A stretch of DNA of 11,239 nt from Longimicrobium sp. (GTDB lineage: Bacteria > Gemmatimonadota > Gemmatimonadetes > Longimicrobiales > Longimicrobiaceae), in NCBI GenBank assembly GCA_030446945.1, contig JAUJMI010000011.1, positions 10,426 to 21,664 of the forward strand. Reading direction: 5' to 3'. The translations under genes and the position numbers were made by a program. A model generated the notes under the pieces. That model was not told where the DNA came from and ran no database searches. It was given only the letters and a program-made list of their open reading frames with translations. Below, piece after piece: positions 1-7,174 of this stretch. Position 1 is the stretch's first letter; the number at the start of each line of letters is the position of its first letter.

Positions 1-2
1 TG

Positions 3-3000
3 TGGCTCGCCGCCGCCGCGGCTGGGGGCATTCTCTGGGCCGCGCTGGCCCGCGGCGCGGCCCACTACTGGCGCTGGGGGGTGGCGCTGGTGCTCGCCCT
101 GGGCGTCAGTATAGGGGCTTCGTTCCAGTTGCGCCTGGGGGAAGGGGCGCGCAGCTGGGAGCGCGTGCGCTTCGCCGCCGAGAACCGGGCCGGCGCCGAG
201 GTGAAGCAGGGCCTGGACGACATGTTCGACCGCGATACCCTTGCCGTCGCGGAGGCGGCGCGCGCGGCCGGTGGCGCGCGCGCCGCGAACGCCGCCCTCT
301 TCGCGCGGATGGAGCGCATCCGCCGCGAGCGCAACGTCACCGCGCTGGCCGTGTACGAGCCGGACGGTTCGCCGCTGGTGTGGGCCGGCGAGCACCGCGG
401 CACCGTGCCGGACTCGGTGCGCGCGGGGCTCCTCTTCTCGTCGTACTCCGCGGGGCCGCTCTTCGGCTACCTCTACTTCACCACCCGCCTTCCCAACGGG
501 CGCGTCGCGGTGGCGGCGGAGCTGCTGGAGGCGCACGTGGAGGTGGGCGAGGGGACGCCGCCGTACGCGGAGACTTTTGCGCGCAGGTACGGTGTGGCGC
601 CGCGCTTCACCACTCCGGAGTTCGCGCCGCAGGACTCCGCGTGGGACTGGACGGGGTACCAGGGGCGCATCCTGAGCGTCGTCTTCGCCACGCTGACGCA
701 GGAGACGTGGCGGGAGCGCGTTGTCCTGCGCGGGCGGCACGCGGTGGCACTGGCGTGGCTCGCCGCCGTGCTGCTCCTGGGGATCACGTGGGCGCGCGGG
801 GACCGCGCCTGGGGCGTGCCCCTGGCGGCGGTCGCCGTCGCCCTGTTCTTGCTTCCGTGGGGGGCTATGGGTGTGGCGGGCGACCTCTTCTCCCCGCTCG
901 GTTTCGTCATACCCGTCCCCGGCGATCCCACGCTGGGGCAGCTCCTGGTGGTGCTGGCGGCGCTGGCGGTGTGGCTCCTCTCCCGCTCGCAGACGCTGCC
1001 GCTGGCGGACCGGGTGCCGCTGGCTGTGCGCGCGCTGCTGGCGGCGGGGGCGCTGGTGGGGGCGATCGCGCTGGTGCGCGCGTCGGCGGCGGCGGGGGCG
1101 CTGGCGGCGCGCCCCGCGGGTGGGATGGCGCTGGTGGCCGCCACCGCGCTCCTGGCCGCCCTCCCGCTGCGCGCGCTGCTGGGCGAGGGCGAGGGACGCG
1201 AGCCGCCCCGGTGGCGCGGGGGGCTGGTGGTTGCCGCGGCGGTGCTGTCGGTGGCGCTGGGGGCGGCGGTGGTGCTCTGGTGGCGGCCCGGGCGCGAGCT
1301 CCCGCTGTGGACGGCGGCGCTGTGGGGGGTGCCCTTTGCACTGGCCGCGGCCGGGGTGGGACGGCGCGGGGCGAGACGGGGCGCGCTCCTCCCCTGGGCG
1401 CTGGCGGGGTGGATCGCGGGGTCGCTGGCGCTCCCCCACCTCTGGCTGATGCACCAGAACGCCCGACTCGCCGAGGCGGAGAGCGACCTGGGGCGGCTGG
1501 GGATGCAGGCCGATCCTTTTCTCGACTTCCTCCTGCGCCAGTTCGCGGAGCGTGTCCTCTTCTTCGCGGCCGAGGGGCGCCAGGGGGTGAGCCTCCTCTA
1601 CCAGTCGTGGGTGGAGAGCGGGCTGGCCAAGGAGGGCTACGAGGCGCGCGTCACGCTGTGGAAAGGGGAGAGCCCCGCGGCCGAGCTGCGCCTGAGCGAC
1701 GCGCAGATCCCCGCCGACCTGGTGGCCGAGGTGCTCCGCGCCGCGCGCGAGGCGGAGGAGCCGATGGTGCAGCGCTTCACCGATTCGGACCAGCTCCACT
1801 ACCTGCTGGCGGTGACGCTCCCCGGCGGGCAGACGGTGTCGGTGGCGGTGCCGCCGCGCCGCCACCTGGGGCGCTCCACCGCGCTGGCCCGCTTCCTGGA
1901 CCCCGCGGAGGACGCGGGCGCCGGGGATGCCGTGGCGCTCGCCCTGGCTCCCGCCGCTGGCCGTCCCGCCATCCCGCCCGGCGCGATGCGCTGGGTGCGC
2001 GCGGAGCACGGGTGGCGCAGCGAGGCGGCGGTGCGCTTCCCCAGCGGCCCGCAGCACGCGCACCTGCTGGTGCCCACGCCTTCGACGGAAATCCTGGCCG
2101 CGAGGGCGCTGCTGGCGCAGGTGCTGATCCTGGGCGTGCTGGTGGCGCTCTGGGCCGCCGCGCGCACGCTCTGCGGGGAGCCGCTGGGGCTCGCATCGGG
2201 CCAGTGGCGGCGCGTGTGGAGCTTCCGCGGGCAGCTCACGATCGCGCTCTTCGCCTTCTTTCTCCTCCCCATGGCCGCGTTCGGCGGCACGGCGTACCGC
2301 GCCCTCTCGCGCGAGGTGGTGAGGACGGCCGAGGCGGTGGCGGAGCGCGGGCTGGCGCAGGCGGTGGCGGAGGTGCAGGGCTCCACCCTGGTCGAGGTTT
2401 CGCAGCACATCGGCATCGACCTCCTCCTCTACCACCACGGCGTGCTGGCCGAGGCCGCGTCGCCCGAGGTGATCGACCTGGGGCTCTACCACACCTGGCT
2501 CGCGCCTCCAACGTACCTCGCTTTCGCGGTGGGTGAGTCGGTGGAGGAGCGCGAGGAGCGGCGCCTGGCGGGGCAGCCCTACCTGGTCGCGTACCGCCGT
2601 CTGGCCGCGGCGGACGTGCTGGCATCGCCCACACCGCTCGCGGCGGGCGAGATCGCGCGCCGCCAGCGCGAGCTCACCGACGTGGTGCTGCTGGCCGGGC
2701 TGCTGGGCGCCGCGCTCTCGGTGATCCTGGCGCTGGGCGTGGGGCGCGCCCTCTCGCGGCCCATCGAGGGGATGAGCCTGGCCGCCGCGCGCGTGGGCGA
2801 GGGCGACCTTTCCGTGCGGCTTCCCGAGGAAAGGAGCGACGAGTTCGGGCGACTCTTCCACGCCTTCAACGAGATGGTGCACGGCCTACGCGAGACGCAG
2901 GCGGAGCTGGTAGGGGAGAAGCGGCGCACCGAGGCCATCGTCGCCGAGGCGGCCACCGGGGTGATCGCGCTGGACTCGGACGGGCGGGTGGCGCTGATCA

Positions 3001-3962
3001 ACCCGCGCGCCGGGCAGATCCTGGGCGCCATGCCCCAGCCCGGCGAGCCCATTCCCGACGACCGCCCGCTCCCGGGCGCGGTGGCGCAGGCGGTGCGCAA
3101 CTTCCTGGGCTCCGACTTCGCGAGTACGGGCGAGTGGAGCGAGGAGCGCGAGGTGGAGGGGCGCGTGATCCGGCTGCGGCTGCGTCCGCTCCCGGTGCGC
3201 AGCGGGCGCCCGGGTGCCGTGGTGGTGCTGGAGGACGTGACGGCGGAGATCCGCTCGGCGCGCGTGCTGGCGTGGGGGGAGATGGCGCGGCAGGTGGCGC
3301 ACGAGATCAAGAACCCGCTCACCCCCATGAAGCTCGCGGTGCAGCACCTCCGCCGCGCCTACGCGGACGGGCGCGGCGACTTCGGCGCCATCCTGGAGCG
3401 CAACGCCGACTCCGTCCTGGGCGAGATCGACCGGCTGGGGGAGATCGCGCGTGCATTCGCGCGCTTCGGCACGCCCGCCGAGACTGCCGCGGGGGTGGAG
3501 GCGGTGGACGTGGGGCGCGTGGCCGGCGAGACGCTGGCCCTCTACCGCGGCGGCGGCGGGGCCGAGGGCGTGCGCTACTCGCTCGACGTGCCGCCGGATG
3601 CGCCTCGCGTGCGTGCGCGCGTGGGCGAGTTGAAGGAGGTGCTCATCAACCTGCTGGAGAACGCCCGCGGCGCCATGGATGCCTCCGGCGGCGAGATCCG
3701 CATCGCCGCCGCGCCCGTCGGCGGGGGCGAGTGGCTGCACCTGGACGTCGCCGACACCGGCGAGGGGATCCCGCCCGAGCTCCTGCCGCGCATCTTCGAG
3801 CCGCAGTTCTCCACCCGCAGCAGCGGCACCGGGCTGGGGCTGGCGATCGTGCGGCGGCTGGTGGAGTCGTGGGGCGGAGAGGTGACGGTGGACTCCACCC
3901 CTGGCGAGGGGACCACGGTGCACCTGCGGCTGCGGGTGGTGGAGGAGGACTCGGGCGAGTGA
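3..3962 (+). CDS. NtrY-like multi-pass membrane sensor histidine kinase (5' partial)
   Basis: This is an inner-membrane sensor kinase that autophosphorylates a histidine and passes phosphate to a response regulator; the stimulus is unknown. Residues are numbered from the first complete codon (1319 aa). Hydrophobic segments lie near 1-40 and in a block of several at about 255-490. Two more follow near 715-735 and 770-790, then a last one (LLAGLLGAALSVILALGVG) leading into HAMP (SRPIEGM onward, about 925-985). A PAS-like segment follows (AATGVIALDSDGRVALINP), then the H-box VAHEIKNPLTPMKL with His about 1100. The ATPase has N-box LINLLENARGAM, G1 DTGEGIP (Asp about 1251) and G2 GTGLGLAIV (about 1275). 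HAMP-PAS-HisKA-HATPase order and H-box wording are typical of NtrY. The frame is open to the window edge, so the true start is probably upstream. A GTG at 81 is possible but has only a weak ribosome site. No response regulator follows within the window; a partner could lie upstream. Confidence 0.93.
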   Translation, partial: WLAAAAAGGILWAALARGAAHYWRWGVALVLALGVSIGASFQLRLGEGARSWERVRFAAENRAGAEVKQGLDDMFDRDTLAVAEAARAAGGARAANAALFARMERIRRERNVTALAVYEPDGSPLVWAGEHRGTVPDSVRAGLLFSSYSAGPLFGYLYFTTRLPNGRVAVAAELLEAHVEVGEGTPPYAETFARRYGVAPRFTTPEFAPQDSAWDWTGYQGRILSVVFATLTQETWRERVVLRGRHAVALAWLAAVLLLGITWARGDRAWGVPLAAVAVALFLLPWGAMGVAGDLFSPLGFVIPVPGDPTLGQLLVVLAALAVWLLSRSQTLPLADRVPLAVRALLAAGALVGAIALVRASAAAGALAARPAGGMALVAATALLAALPLRALLGEGEGREPPRWRGGLVVAAAVLSVALGAAVVLWWRPGRELPLWTAALWGVPFALAAAGVGRRGARRGALLPWALAGWIAGSLALPHLWLMHQNARLAEAESDLGRLGMQADPFLDFLLRQFAERVLFFAAEGRQGVSLLYQSWVESGLAKEGYEARVTLWKGESPAAELRLSDAQIPADLVAEVLRAAREAEEPMVQRFTDSDQLHYLLAVTLPGGQTVSVAVPPRRHLGRSTALARFLDPAEDAGAGDAVALALAPAAGRPAIPPGAMRWVRAEHGWRSEAAVRFPSGPQHAHLLVPTPSTEILAARALLAQVLILGVLVALWAAARTLCGEPLGLASGQWRRVWSFRGQLTIALFAFFLLPMAAFGGTAYRALSREVVRTAEAVAERGLAQAVAEVQGSTLVEVSQHIGIDLLLYHHGVLAEAASPEVIDLGLYHTWLAPPTYLAFAVGESVEEREERRLAGQPYLVAYRRLAAADVLASPTPLAAGEIARRQRELTDVVLLAGLLGAALSVILALGVGRALSRPIEGMSLAAARVGEGDLSVRLPEERSDEFGRLFHAFNEMVHGLRETQAELVGEKRRTEAIVAEAATGVIALDSDGRVALINPRAGQILGAMPQPGEPIPDDRPLPGAVAQAVRNFLGSDFASTGEWSEEREVEGRVIRLRLRPLPVRSGRPGAVVVLEDVTAEIRSARVLAWGEMARQVAHEIKNPLTPMKLAVQHLRRAYADGRGDFGAILERNADSVLGEIDRLGEIARAFARFGTPAETAAGVEAVDVGRVAGETLALYRGGGGAEGVRYSLDVPPDAPRVRARVGELKEVLINLLENARGAMDASGGEIRIAAAPVGGGEWLHLDVADTGEGIPPELLPRIFEPQFSTRSSGTGLGLAIVRRLVESWGGEVTVDSTPGEGTTVHLRLRVVEEDSGE

Positions 3963-4029
3963 ACTCGCTGCAACGACAGCACAAAGCGCCGCCTCCCAGG
4001 AGCGAATAAACGCCGCTGGAACCACGCGA

Positions 4030-4120
4030 AGTCCGCCTCCGCGGACTCTCCGCCGGCATTTCCGGCGAGCACGTCTGTCGTGCGACGCCAAAGTTCGCAG
4101 GGGCGCGATTCATCGCGCCC
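4030..4120. repeat. Cluster of four short inverted repeats (REP-like)
   Basis: Four hairpins lie nearly end to end. The first is AGTCCGC / CTCC loop / GCGGACT at 4030-4047. The second is CGCCGG / 5-base loop / CCGGCG at 4051-4067. The third is GCACG / 5-base loop / CGTGC at 4069-4083. The fourth is GGGCGCGAT / TC / ATCGCGCCC at 4101-4120, a perfect 9-base-pair arm. None has a T-run, so they do not look like ordinary intrinsic terminators. Clustered perfect palindromes in an intergenic space suit a dispersed extragenic palindrome family, or a structured 3' end for the kinase transcript. The first hairpin shares its CTCC loop with one at 6016-6033. Confidence 0.6.
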
Positions 4121-4320
4121 GCCCTTTCCTTGCCTCGACGTGTGCCCGTTCGCGCAGATCCCGCAGGAGCGGCCCGCGTCGCCGCCCGTGTCCTGGGCAT
4201 GCGCCATACTCCGGAGCGCGGCACATCCTTCGCTCCGCGCCAAAAGAAACGGAGGCGGGGCAAGGCGGGAGCAGCTCTCTGCTCAGGATTCGGTGCCCGC
4301 CATCCGCCACGCACCTCGTG

Positions 4321-4349
4321 TTGCGGACGACGCTTCGCAGCGGTTATCC
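4321..4349 (+). promoter_or_regulatory. Weak promoter candidate for the aminotransferase gene
   Basis: TTGCGG (4321-4326) and TTATCC (4344-4349) are separated by 17 bases and lie about 60 bases upstream of the ATG at 4408. Neither hexamer matches the sigma70 consensus well. The main support is indirect: the blocks ACGACGC and GCGGTTATC seen here recur in order at 5727-5743, upstream of the degenerate second copy of the gene. Confidence 0.3.
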
Positions 4350-4407
4350 TCTGCCCCCAGCGCGCGCCGCGTCGGCCGCCGGACTTCGGACCAGGGGAGA
4401 GATCACG

Positions 4408-5694
4408 ATGGACCTGCGCGTCTCCGAGAGGGCGGCTCAACTGGTCGGCTCCGAGATCCTCCGCATCGCCGCGGAGGTGCGGGCGATGGTCGCCGCGGGG
4501 GCCGACGTGTGCAACCTGACCGTCGGCGACTTCGACTCGTCCCAGTTCTCCATCCCCGCCGCGCTCCTGCAGGGGATCACCGAGGCGCTGCGGGCGGGGG
4601 AGACCAACTACCCGCCCTCGGACGGGATGCCGGCGCTGCGCAACGCCGTCGTGGAGATGTTCCGCCGCCGGCTCGGACTGGAGTACCCGGTGGAGAGCGT
4701 GCTGGTGACCGGCGGCTCGCGCCCGGGCCTCTACGGCGCGTACGGCGCCGTGGTGGACCCCGGCGACGTCGTGGTCTACCCGGTCCCCTCGTGGAACAAC
4801 AACCACTACGTCCACCTCGCCAGCGCGCGAGGCCGGCCGGTGGTGTGCGGACCCGAGACCGGCTTCCTCCCCACCGGCGAGTCGCTGGAGGAGCCGGTGC
4901 GGGGCGCGCGCCTCCTCGCCATCAACTCGCCGCTCAACCCCACCGGCACCGCCTTCGACGCCGAGTCGCTCGCCGGCATCTGCGACCTGGTGCTGGAGGA
5001 GAACGCGCGGCGCGGGCCGGGCGAGCGCCCGCTCTACCTGCTGTACGACCAGGTGTACTGGATGCTCACCTTCGGCGGGGTGCGGCACGTCAACCCCGTG
5101 TCGCTGCGCCCGGAGATGGCCGGCTACACCATCTTCGTGGACGGCGCGTCGAAGGCGTTCGCATCCACCGGGCTGCGCGTGGGGTGGGTGGTGGCGCCGC
5201 CGGACGTGACGCGGCGCATGGCGAGCCTGCTGGGGCATGTGGGCGCCTGGGCTCCGCGCGCCGAGCAGCTGGCCTTCGCCCGCTTTCTGGGCGACGACGC
5301 GGCAATGGACGAGTACCTGGACGGCTTCCGGGCGGCGATCAACGAGCGGCTTCAGCTGCTGTACGCCGGCGTCGTCGCGCTGCGCGACCGCGGCCTCCCC
5401 GTGGACGCCATCGCCCCCGAAGGCGCCATCTACCTCAGCGTGCGCTTCGCCCTCAGCGGCTACCGCACCCCCGCCGGCCAGACGCTCGGCACCGACGTCG
5501 ACATCCGCCGATTCCTGCTGGAGAGCGCCGGCGCGGCCGTCATCCCCTTCCAGTCCTTTGGTTTCCAGGACGACTCCGGCTGGTTCCGCCTCTCCGTCGG
5601 CGCCACCTCCCCCGAGGCGATCCAGGCCGTGCTAGTGCGGCTGGAGCAGTCGCTGGGGCAGCTCCAGTCGGCGGAGGTGCTGCAGCCGAGGTGA
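4408..5694 (+). CDS. PLP-dependent class I/II aminotransferase
   Basis: This is a cytoplasmic fold-type-I PLP enzyme of 428 aa, the usual family length, expected to move an amino group between an amino acid and a 2-oxo acid. Visible landmarks are the N-terminal substrate loop near NLTVGDFD (37-43), TNYPPSDGM (67-74) and the PLP-phosphate region TGGSRPGLYGAYGA (101-114). Further on come NSPLNPTG with cofactor-contacting Asn177, YDQVYW with Asp214 for the pyridine nitrogen, DGASKAF with Schiff-base Lys249, and WFRLSVG with Arg394 for the substrate carboxylate. All catalytic residues are present. ATG 4408 was chosen because AGGGGAG (4392-4398) sits 9 bases upstream; the frame is open further up but without homology-like sequence. 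It stands alone between wide intergenic spaces. Substrate cannot be read from sequence: aspartate, aromatic or a specialised amino acid are all possible. A broken copy of its 3' end lies 105 bases downstream. Confidence 0.93.
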   Translation: MDLRVSERAAQLVGSEILRIAAEVRAMVAAGADVCNLTVGDFDSSQFSIPAALLQGITEALRAGETNYPPSDGMPALRNAVVEMFRRRLGLEYPVESVLVTGGSRPGLYGAYGAVVDPGDVVVYPVPSWNNNHYVHLASARGRPVVCGPETGFLPTGESLEEPVRGARLLAINSPLNPTGTAFDAESLAGICDLVLEENARRGPGERPLYLLYDQVYWMLTFGGVRHVNPVSLRPEMAGYTIFVDGASKAFASTGLRVGWVVAPPDVTRRMASLLGHVGAWAPRAEQLAFARFLGDDAAMDEYLDGFRAAINERLQLLYAGVVALRDRGLPVDAIAPEGAIYLSVRFALSGYRTPAGQTLGTDVDIRRFLLESAGAAVIPFQSFGFQDDSGWFRLSVGATSPEAIQAVLVRLEQSLGQLQSAEVLQPR

Positions 5695-5726
5695 GGGTTC
5701 GCGTCCGTTCCGACGCCAATCGCCAC

Positions 5727-5743
5727 GACGCGCGGCGGTTATC
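5727..5743 (+). promoter_or_regulatory. Probable duplicated leader segment of the aminotransferase gene
   Basis: ACGACGC followed by GCGGTTATC repeats, in order, blocks found upstream of the intact gene (about 4326-4332 and 4340-4348). The spacing between the blocks is three bases shorter here. The matches are short, so this alone is weak. The degenerate gene tail only 55 bases further on makes common origin plausible. Confidence 0.35.
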
Positions 5744-5798
5744 ATCCAAGAAGAAAAGACGTCAGCAGCGAGAACGCTGGTGCCTACGAAGGCACTGG

Positions 5799-5925
5799 GG
5801 TTTCATTCGCGAACGGTCCGACTCGTTCGCCTCTGAAGTCGGCGCCGCTTCTCCTGAGGCGATCAAGGCCGTGCTGGTGCGTTGGAGCGAGTCGCTGGTG
5901 CAGGTCCAACGGGCCGCGGTTCTGC
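5799..5925 (+). pseudogene. Degenerate second copy of aminotransferase C-terminus
   Basis: The translation starting GF...VGAASPEAIKAVLVRW matches the last ~42 residues of the intact aminotransferase (5560-5685). From SPEAI to the final AVL, 17 of 26 residues are identical. The DNA also aligns: a long run from GTCGGCGCC (5838, against 5596 in the intact gene) shows mostly point changes and small compensating indels. The Arg of WFRLSVG that binds the substrate carboxylate is replaced (SFASEVG), and the original stop position is read through. Nothing resembling the PLP domain lies upstream, so no functional enzyme is encoded. I infer a tandem duplication or paralogue whose body was deleted, leaving the 3' tail and possibly leader sequence at 5727-5743. 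Confidence 0.8.
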
Positions 5926-6015
5926 CTCTCCTCGCCTTTCAATCGCGTGCAGATAGTCCTCGGGAATCCGGCTCTTCACAGTTCAGACCTCGCTTCCTCG
6001 TTCGTCTTTCTTGCG

Positions 6016-6033
6016 AGCAGGCCTCCGCCTGCT
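6016..6033. repeat. Perfect hairpin with CTCC loop
   Basis: AGCAGGC / CTCC / GCCTGCT is a perfect 7-base-pair stem with the same size, AG...GC edges and CTCC loop as the hairpin at 4030-4047, but different internal arm bases. No T-run follows. It lies between the aminotransferase remnant and the PAP2 gene. Confidence 0.6.
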
Positions 6034-6075
6034 GGCCCACACCTCGCAGTCCGCCGTGGCTTCCCAATGCCGTAA

Positions 6076-6089
6076 CCGGCGTGCGCCGG
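6076..6089. repeat. Short GC-rich inverted repeat upstream of the PAP2 gene
   Basis: CCGGCG / TG / CGCCGG has perfect 6-base arms. It lies about 19 bases before the ribosome binding site of the PAP2 gene, so it could be an operator half-site pair or mRNA structure. It may equally be chance in GC-rich DNA. Confidence 0.35.
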
Positions 6090-6116
6090 CCGCCATGAAT
6101 CTATTGTGAGGAAGTC

Positions 6117-6998
6117 TTGCCGCCGATCGTCAGAGAGCTGTTCAGGCACGAGACCATCGCGTGGGTGCAGCGGTTCTTTGGGCTGGGGCACCCCGAGTGG
6201 TTCTGGGTGGTGGCGGAGCTGGGGACGCCTTGGGGGGTAGTGCTGGTGGTGGCGCTCGCGCTGCTGCTGTGGGGGCGCGCGGAGGCGTACGCGGTGGGCG
6301 GGGTCGTGGTGGTGAACGCGCTCGCGAGTCTGGCGCTCAACCTGCTCTTCAACGTGCCGCGACCCAACGATCCCTCCATCGTACGGTATGAGATCATCGA
6401 GATCGGGAGCTTTCCCTCCGGGCACGTGCTGCTCGCACTCCTGCTGTGGGGCGTGCTGTACGTGCGCGGGCGCGTGCCGCTGTGGGTGCCCGCGGCGGTG
6501 ACGGTGCTGGTTTCGGTTTCGCGGCTGTACCTGGGGGTGCACTTCCTGGGGGACGTGCTGGGCTCCGCCGCGATTGGGGCGCTGCTGCTGGCGGCGTACG
6601 GGCCGGCTTGGCGGCGGCTGGAGAAGTGGCTGACGATGCGGCCGTTCAAGGCGTTCGTGGTGGTGGGGGTGCTGGGGGTGGTGGTCATCATCGTCGGCCT
6701 GGCTGCCGGGCTGGTGGGGGCGGGGGAGTACGAGCGCGAGGCGCTGGGGGTCGTGCTGGGCGGGGTGCCGGCGCTGCTGCTGGAGTACCGGTTCGTGCGC
6801 GATGCGCCCGTGCGCCGGCCCGTGGCGGTGGGGATGGTGCTCGCCGGGATCGTCCCGCTCGCGCTGATCCACCGGCTCGGGGATGCGCACTGGGCGGGGC
6901 TGCTGCTGATCGCCGTCGCCATGCTTTGGTCGGTGCTCGTCGTTTCCGCGATCCTGCGCGGGGTGCGTGCGCCCGTGCGTGCACGGGCATCGGTGTGA
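6117..6998 (+). CDS. PAP2-family membrane phosphatase with C-terminal membrane extension
   Basis: This is a 293-aa integral membrane protein of the PAP2 superfamily, whose members dephosphorylate lipid phosphates such as phosphatidic acid or polyprenyl diphosphate at the membrane face. The three signatures are in order: motif 1 ends NVPRP (Arg82-Pro83), motif 2 is FPSGH (His103), and motif 3 is SRLYLGVHFLGD (Arg136, His142, Asp146). The Lys usual seven residues before the motif 1 Arg is Asn75 here. Membrane segments lie at about 30-52, 58-78, 104-117, 121-135 and 147-161. About 120 further residues add three or more (near 180-200, 208-222, 236-252 and 260-280), beyond a minimal PAP2 domain. 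TTG 6117 is the start because an in-frame TGA lies at 6096 and GAGGAAG (6108-6114) precedes it; no ATG fits. The gene is convergent with the peptidase pseudogene. Substrate is not determinable. Confidence 0.88.
   Translation: MPPIVRELFRHETIAWVQRFFGLGHPEWFWVVAELGTPWGVVLVVALALLLWGRAEAYAVGGVVVVNALASLALNLLFNVPRPNDPSIVRYEIIEIGSFPSGHVLLALLLWGVLYVRGRVPLWVPAAVTVLVSVSRLYLGVHFLGDVLGSAAIGALLLAAYGPAWRRLEKWLTMRPFKAFVVVGVLGVVVIIVGLAAGLVGAGEYEREALGVVLGGVPALLLEYRFVRDAPVRRPVAVGMVLAGIVPLALIHRLGDAHWAGLLLIAVAMLWSVLVVSAILRGVRAPVRARASV
6971..6988. repeat. Perfect inverted repeat in the last codons of the PAP2 gene
   Basis: GCCCGTGC / GT / GCACGGGC has perfect 8-base arms and ends ten bases before the last base of the gene. 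It has no T-run. It may stabilise the 3' end or be a chance product of the Arg/Ala/Val-rich tail. Confidence 0.4.
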
Positions 6999-7117
6999 CA
7001 GAAGTGGGGTGACGTACCCGCGGGTTTGGCATGCCGGGCGTTGCCGCCGGGACCCATTCCCCGCGCTGGCGGCGCGCCTGTCTGGCGGGCATCACGCCTG
7101 AGTTGGTGGGCGCAAAG

Positions 7118-7150
7118 AGACTCCGCTACGGGCGCGTAGCGGAGTCTTTT
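7118..7150. terminator. Intrinsic terminator, probably bidirectional
   Basis: The left arm AGACTCCGCTACG (7118-7130), four-base loop GGCG and right arm CGTAGCGGAGTCT (7135-7147) form a perfect 13-base-pair stem. The stem runs into TTTT (7147-7150). An AAAGAG run just before it gives a short T-rich tract on the opposite strand. It lies between the PAP2 stop at 6998 (+) and the peptidase stop at 7175 (-), so it can serve both convergent units. This is the clearest terminator in the window. Confidence 0.85.
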
Positions 7151-7174
7151 CGCGTGCGTGGCTGTCAGGGCGGA

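Larger units (their letters stand above)
3963..4407. other. Intergenic region between kinase and aminotransferase genes
   Basis: This 445-base stretch holds no gene I can support; open frames on both strands have low-complexity translations. It contains the inverted-repeat cluster at 4030-4120, a weak promoter candidate at 4321-4349, and the aminotransferase ribosome binding site (AGGGGAG, 4392-4398). No hairpin followed by a T-run, as expected of a canonical intrinsic terminator, is visible after the kinase stop. Confidence 0.7.

Noticed and set aside
2..2536. 844-codon open frame on plus overlapping the kinase gene
   Set aside because: Its translation is almost entirely Arg, Gly, Ala and Pro, as expected of a shifted frame in GC-rich coding DNA; the kinase frame has clear domains.
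3963..4407. Possible CRISPR array or tandem repeat array from the repeated hairpins
   Set aside because: The hairpins differ in sequence and spacing; there are no identical direct repeats with regular spacers.
3646..5238. 530-codon minus-strand open frame across the kinase end and aminotransferase
   Set aside because: It spans two well-supported plus-strand genes and an intergenic region, with a His/Arg/Ala-rich, motif-free translation.
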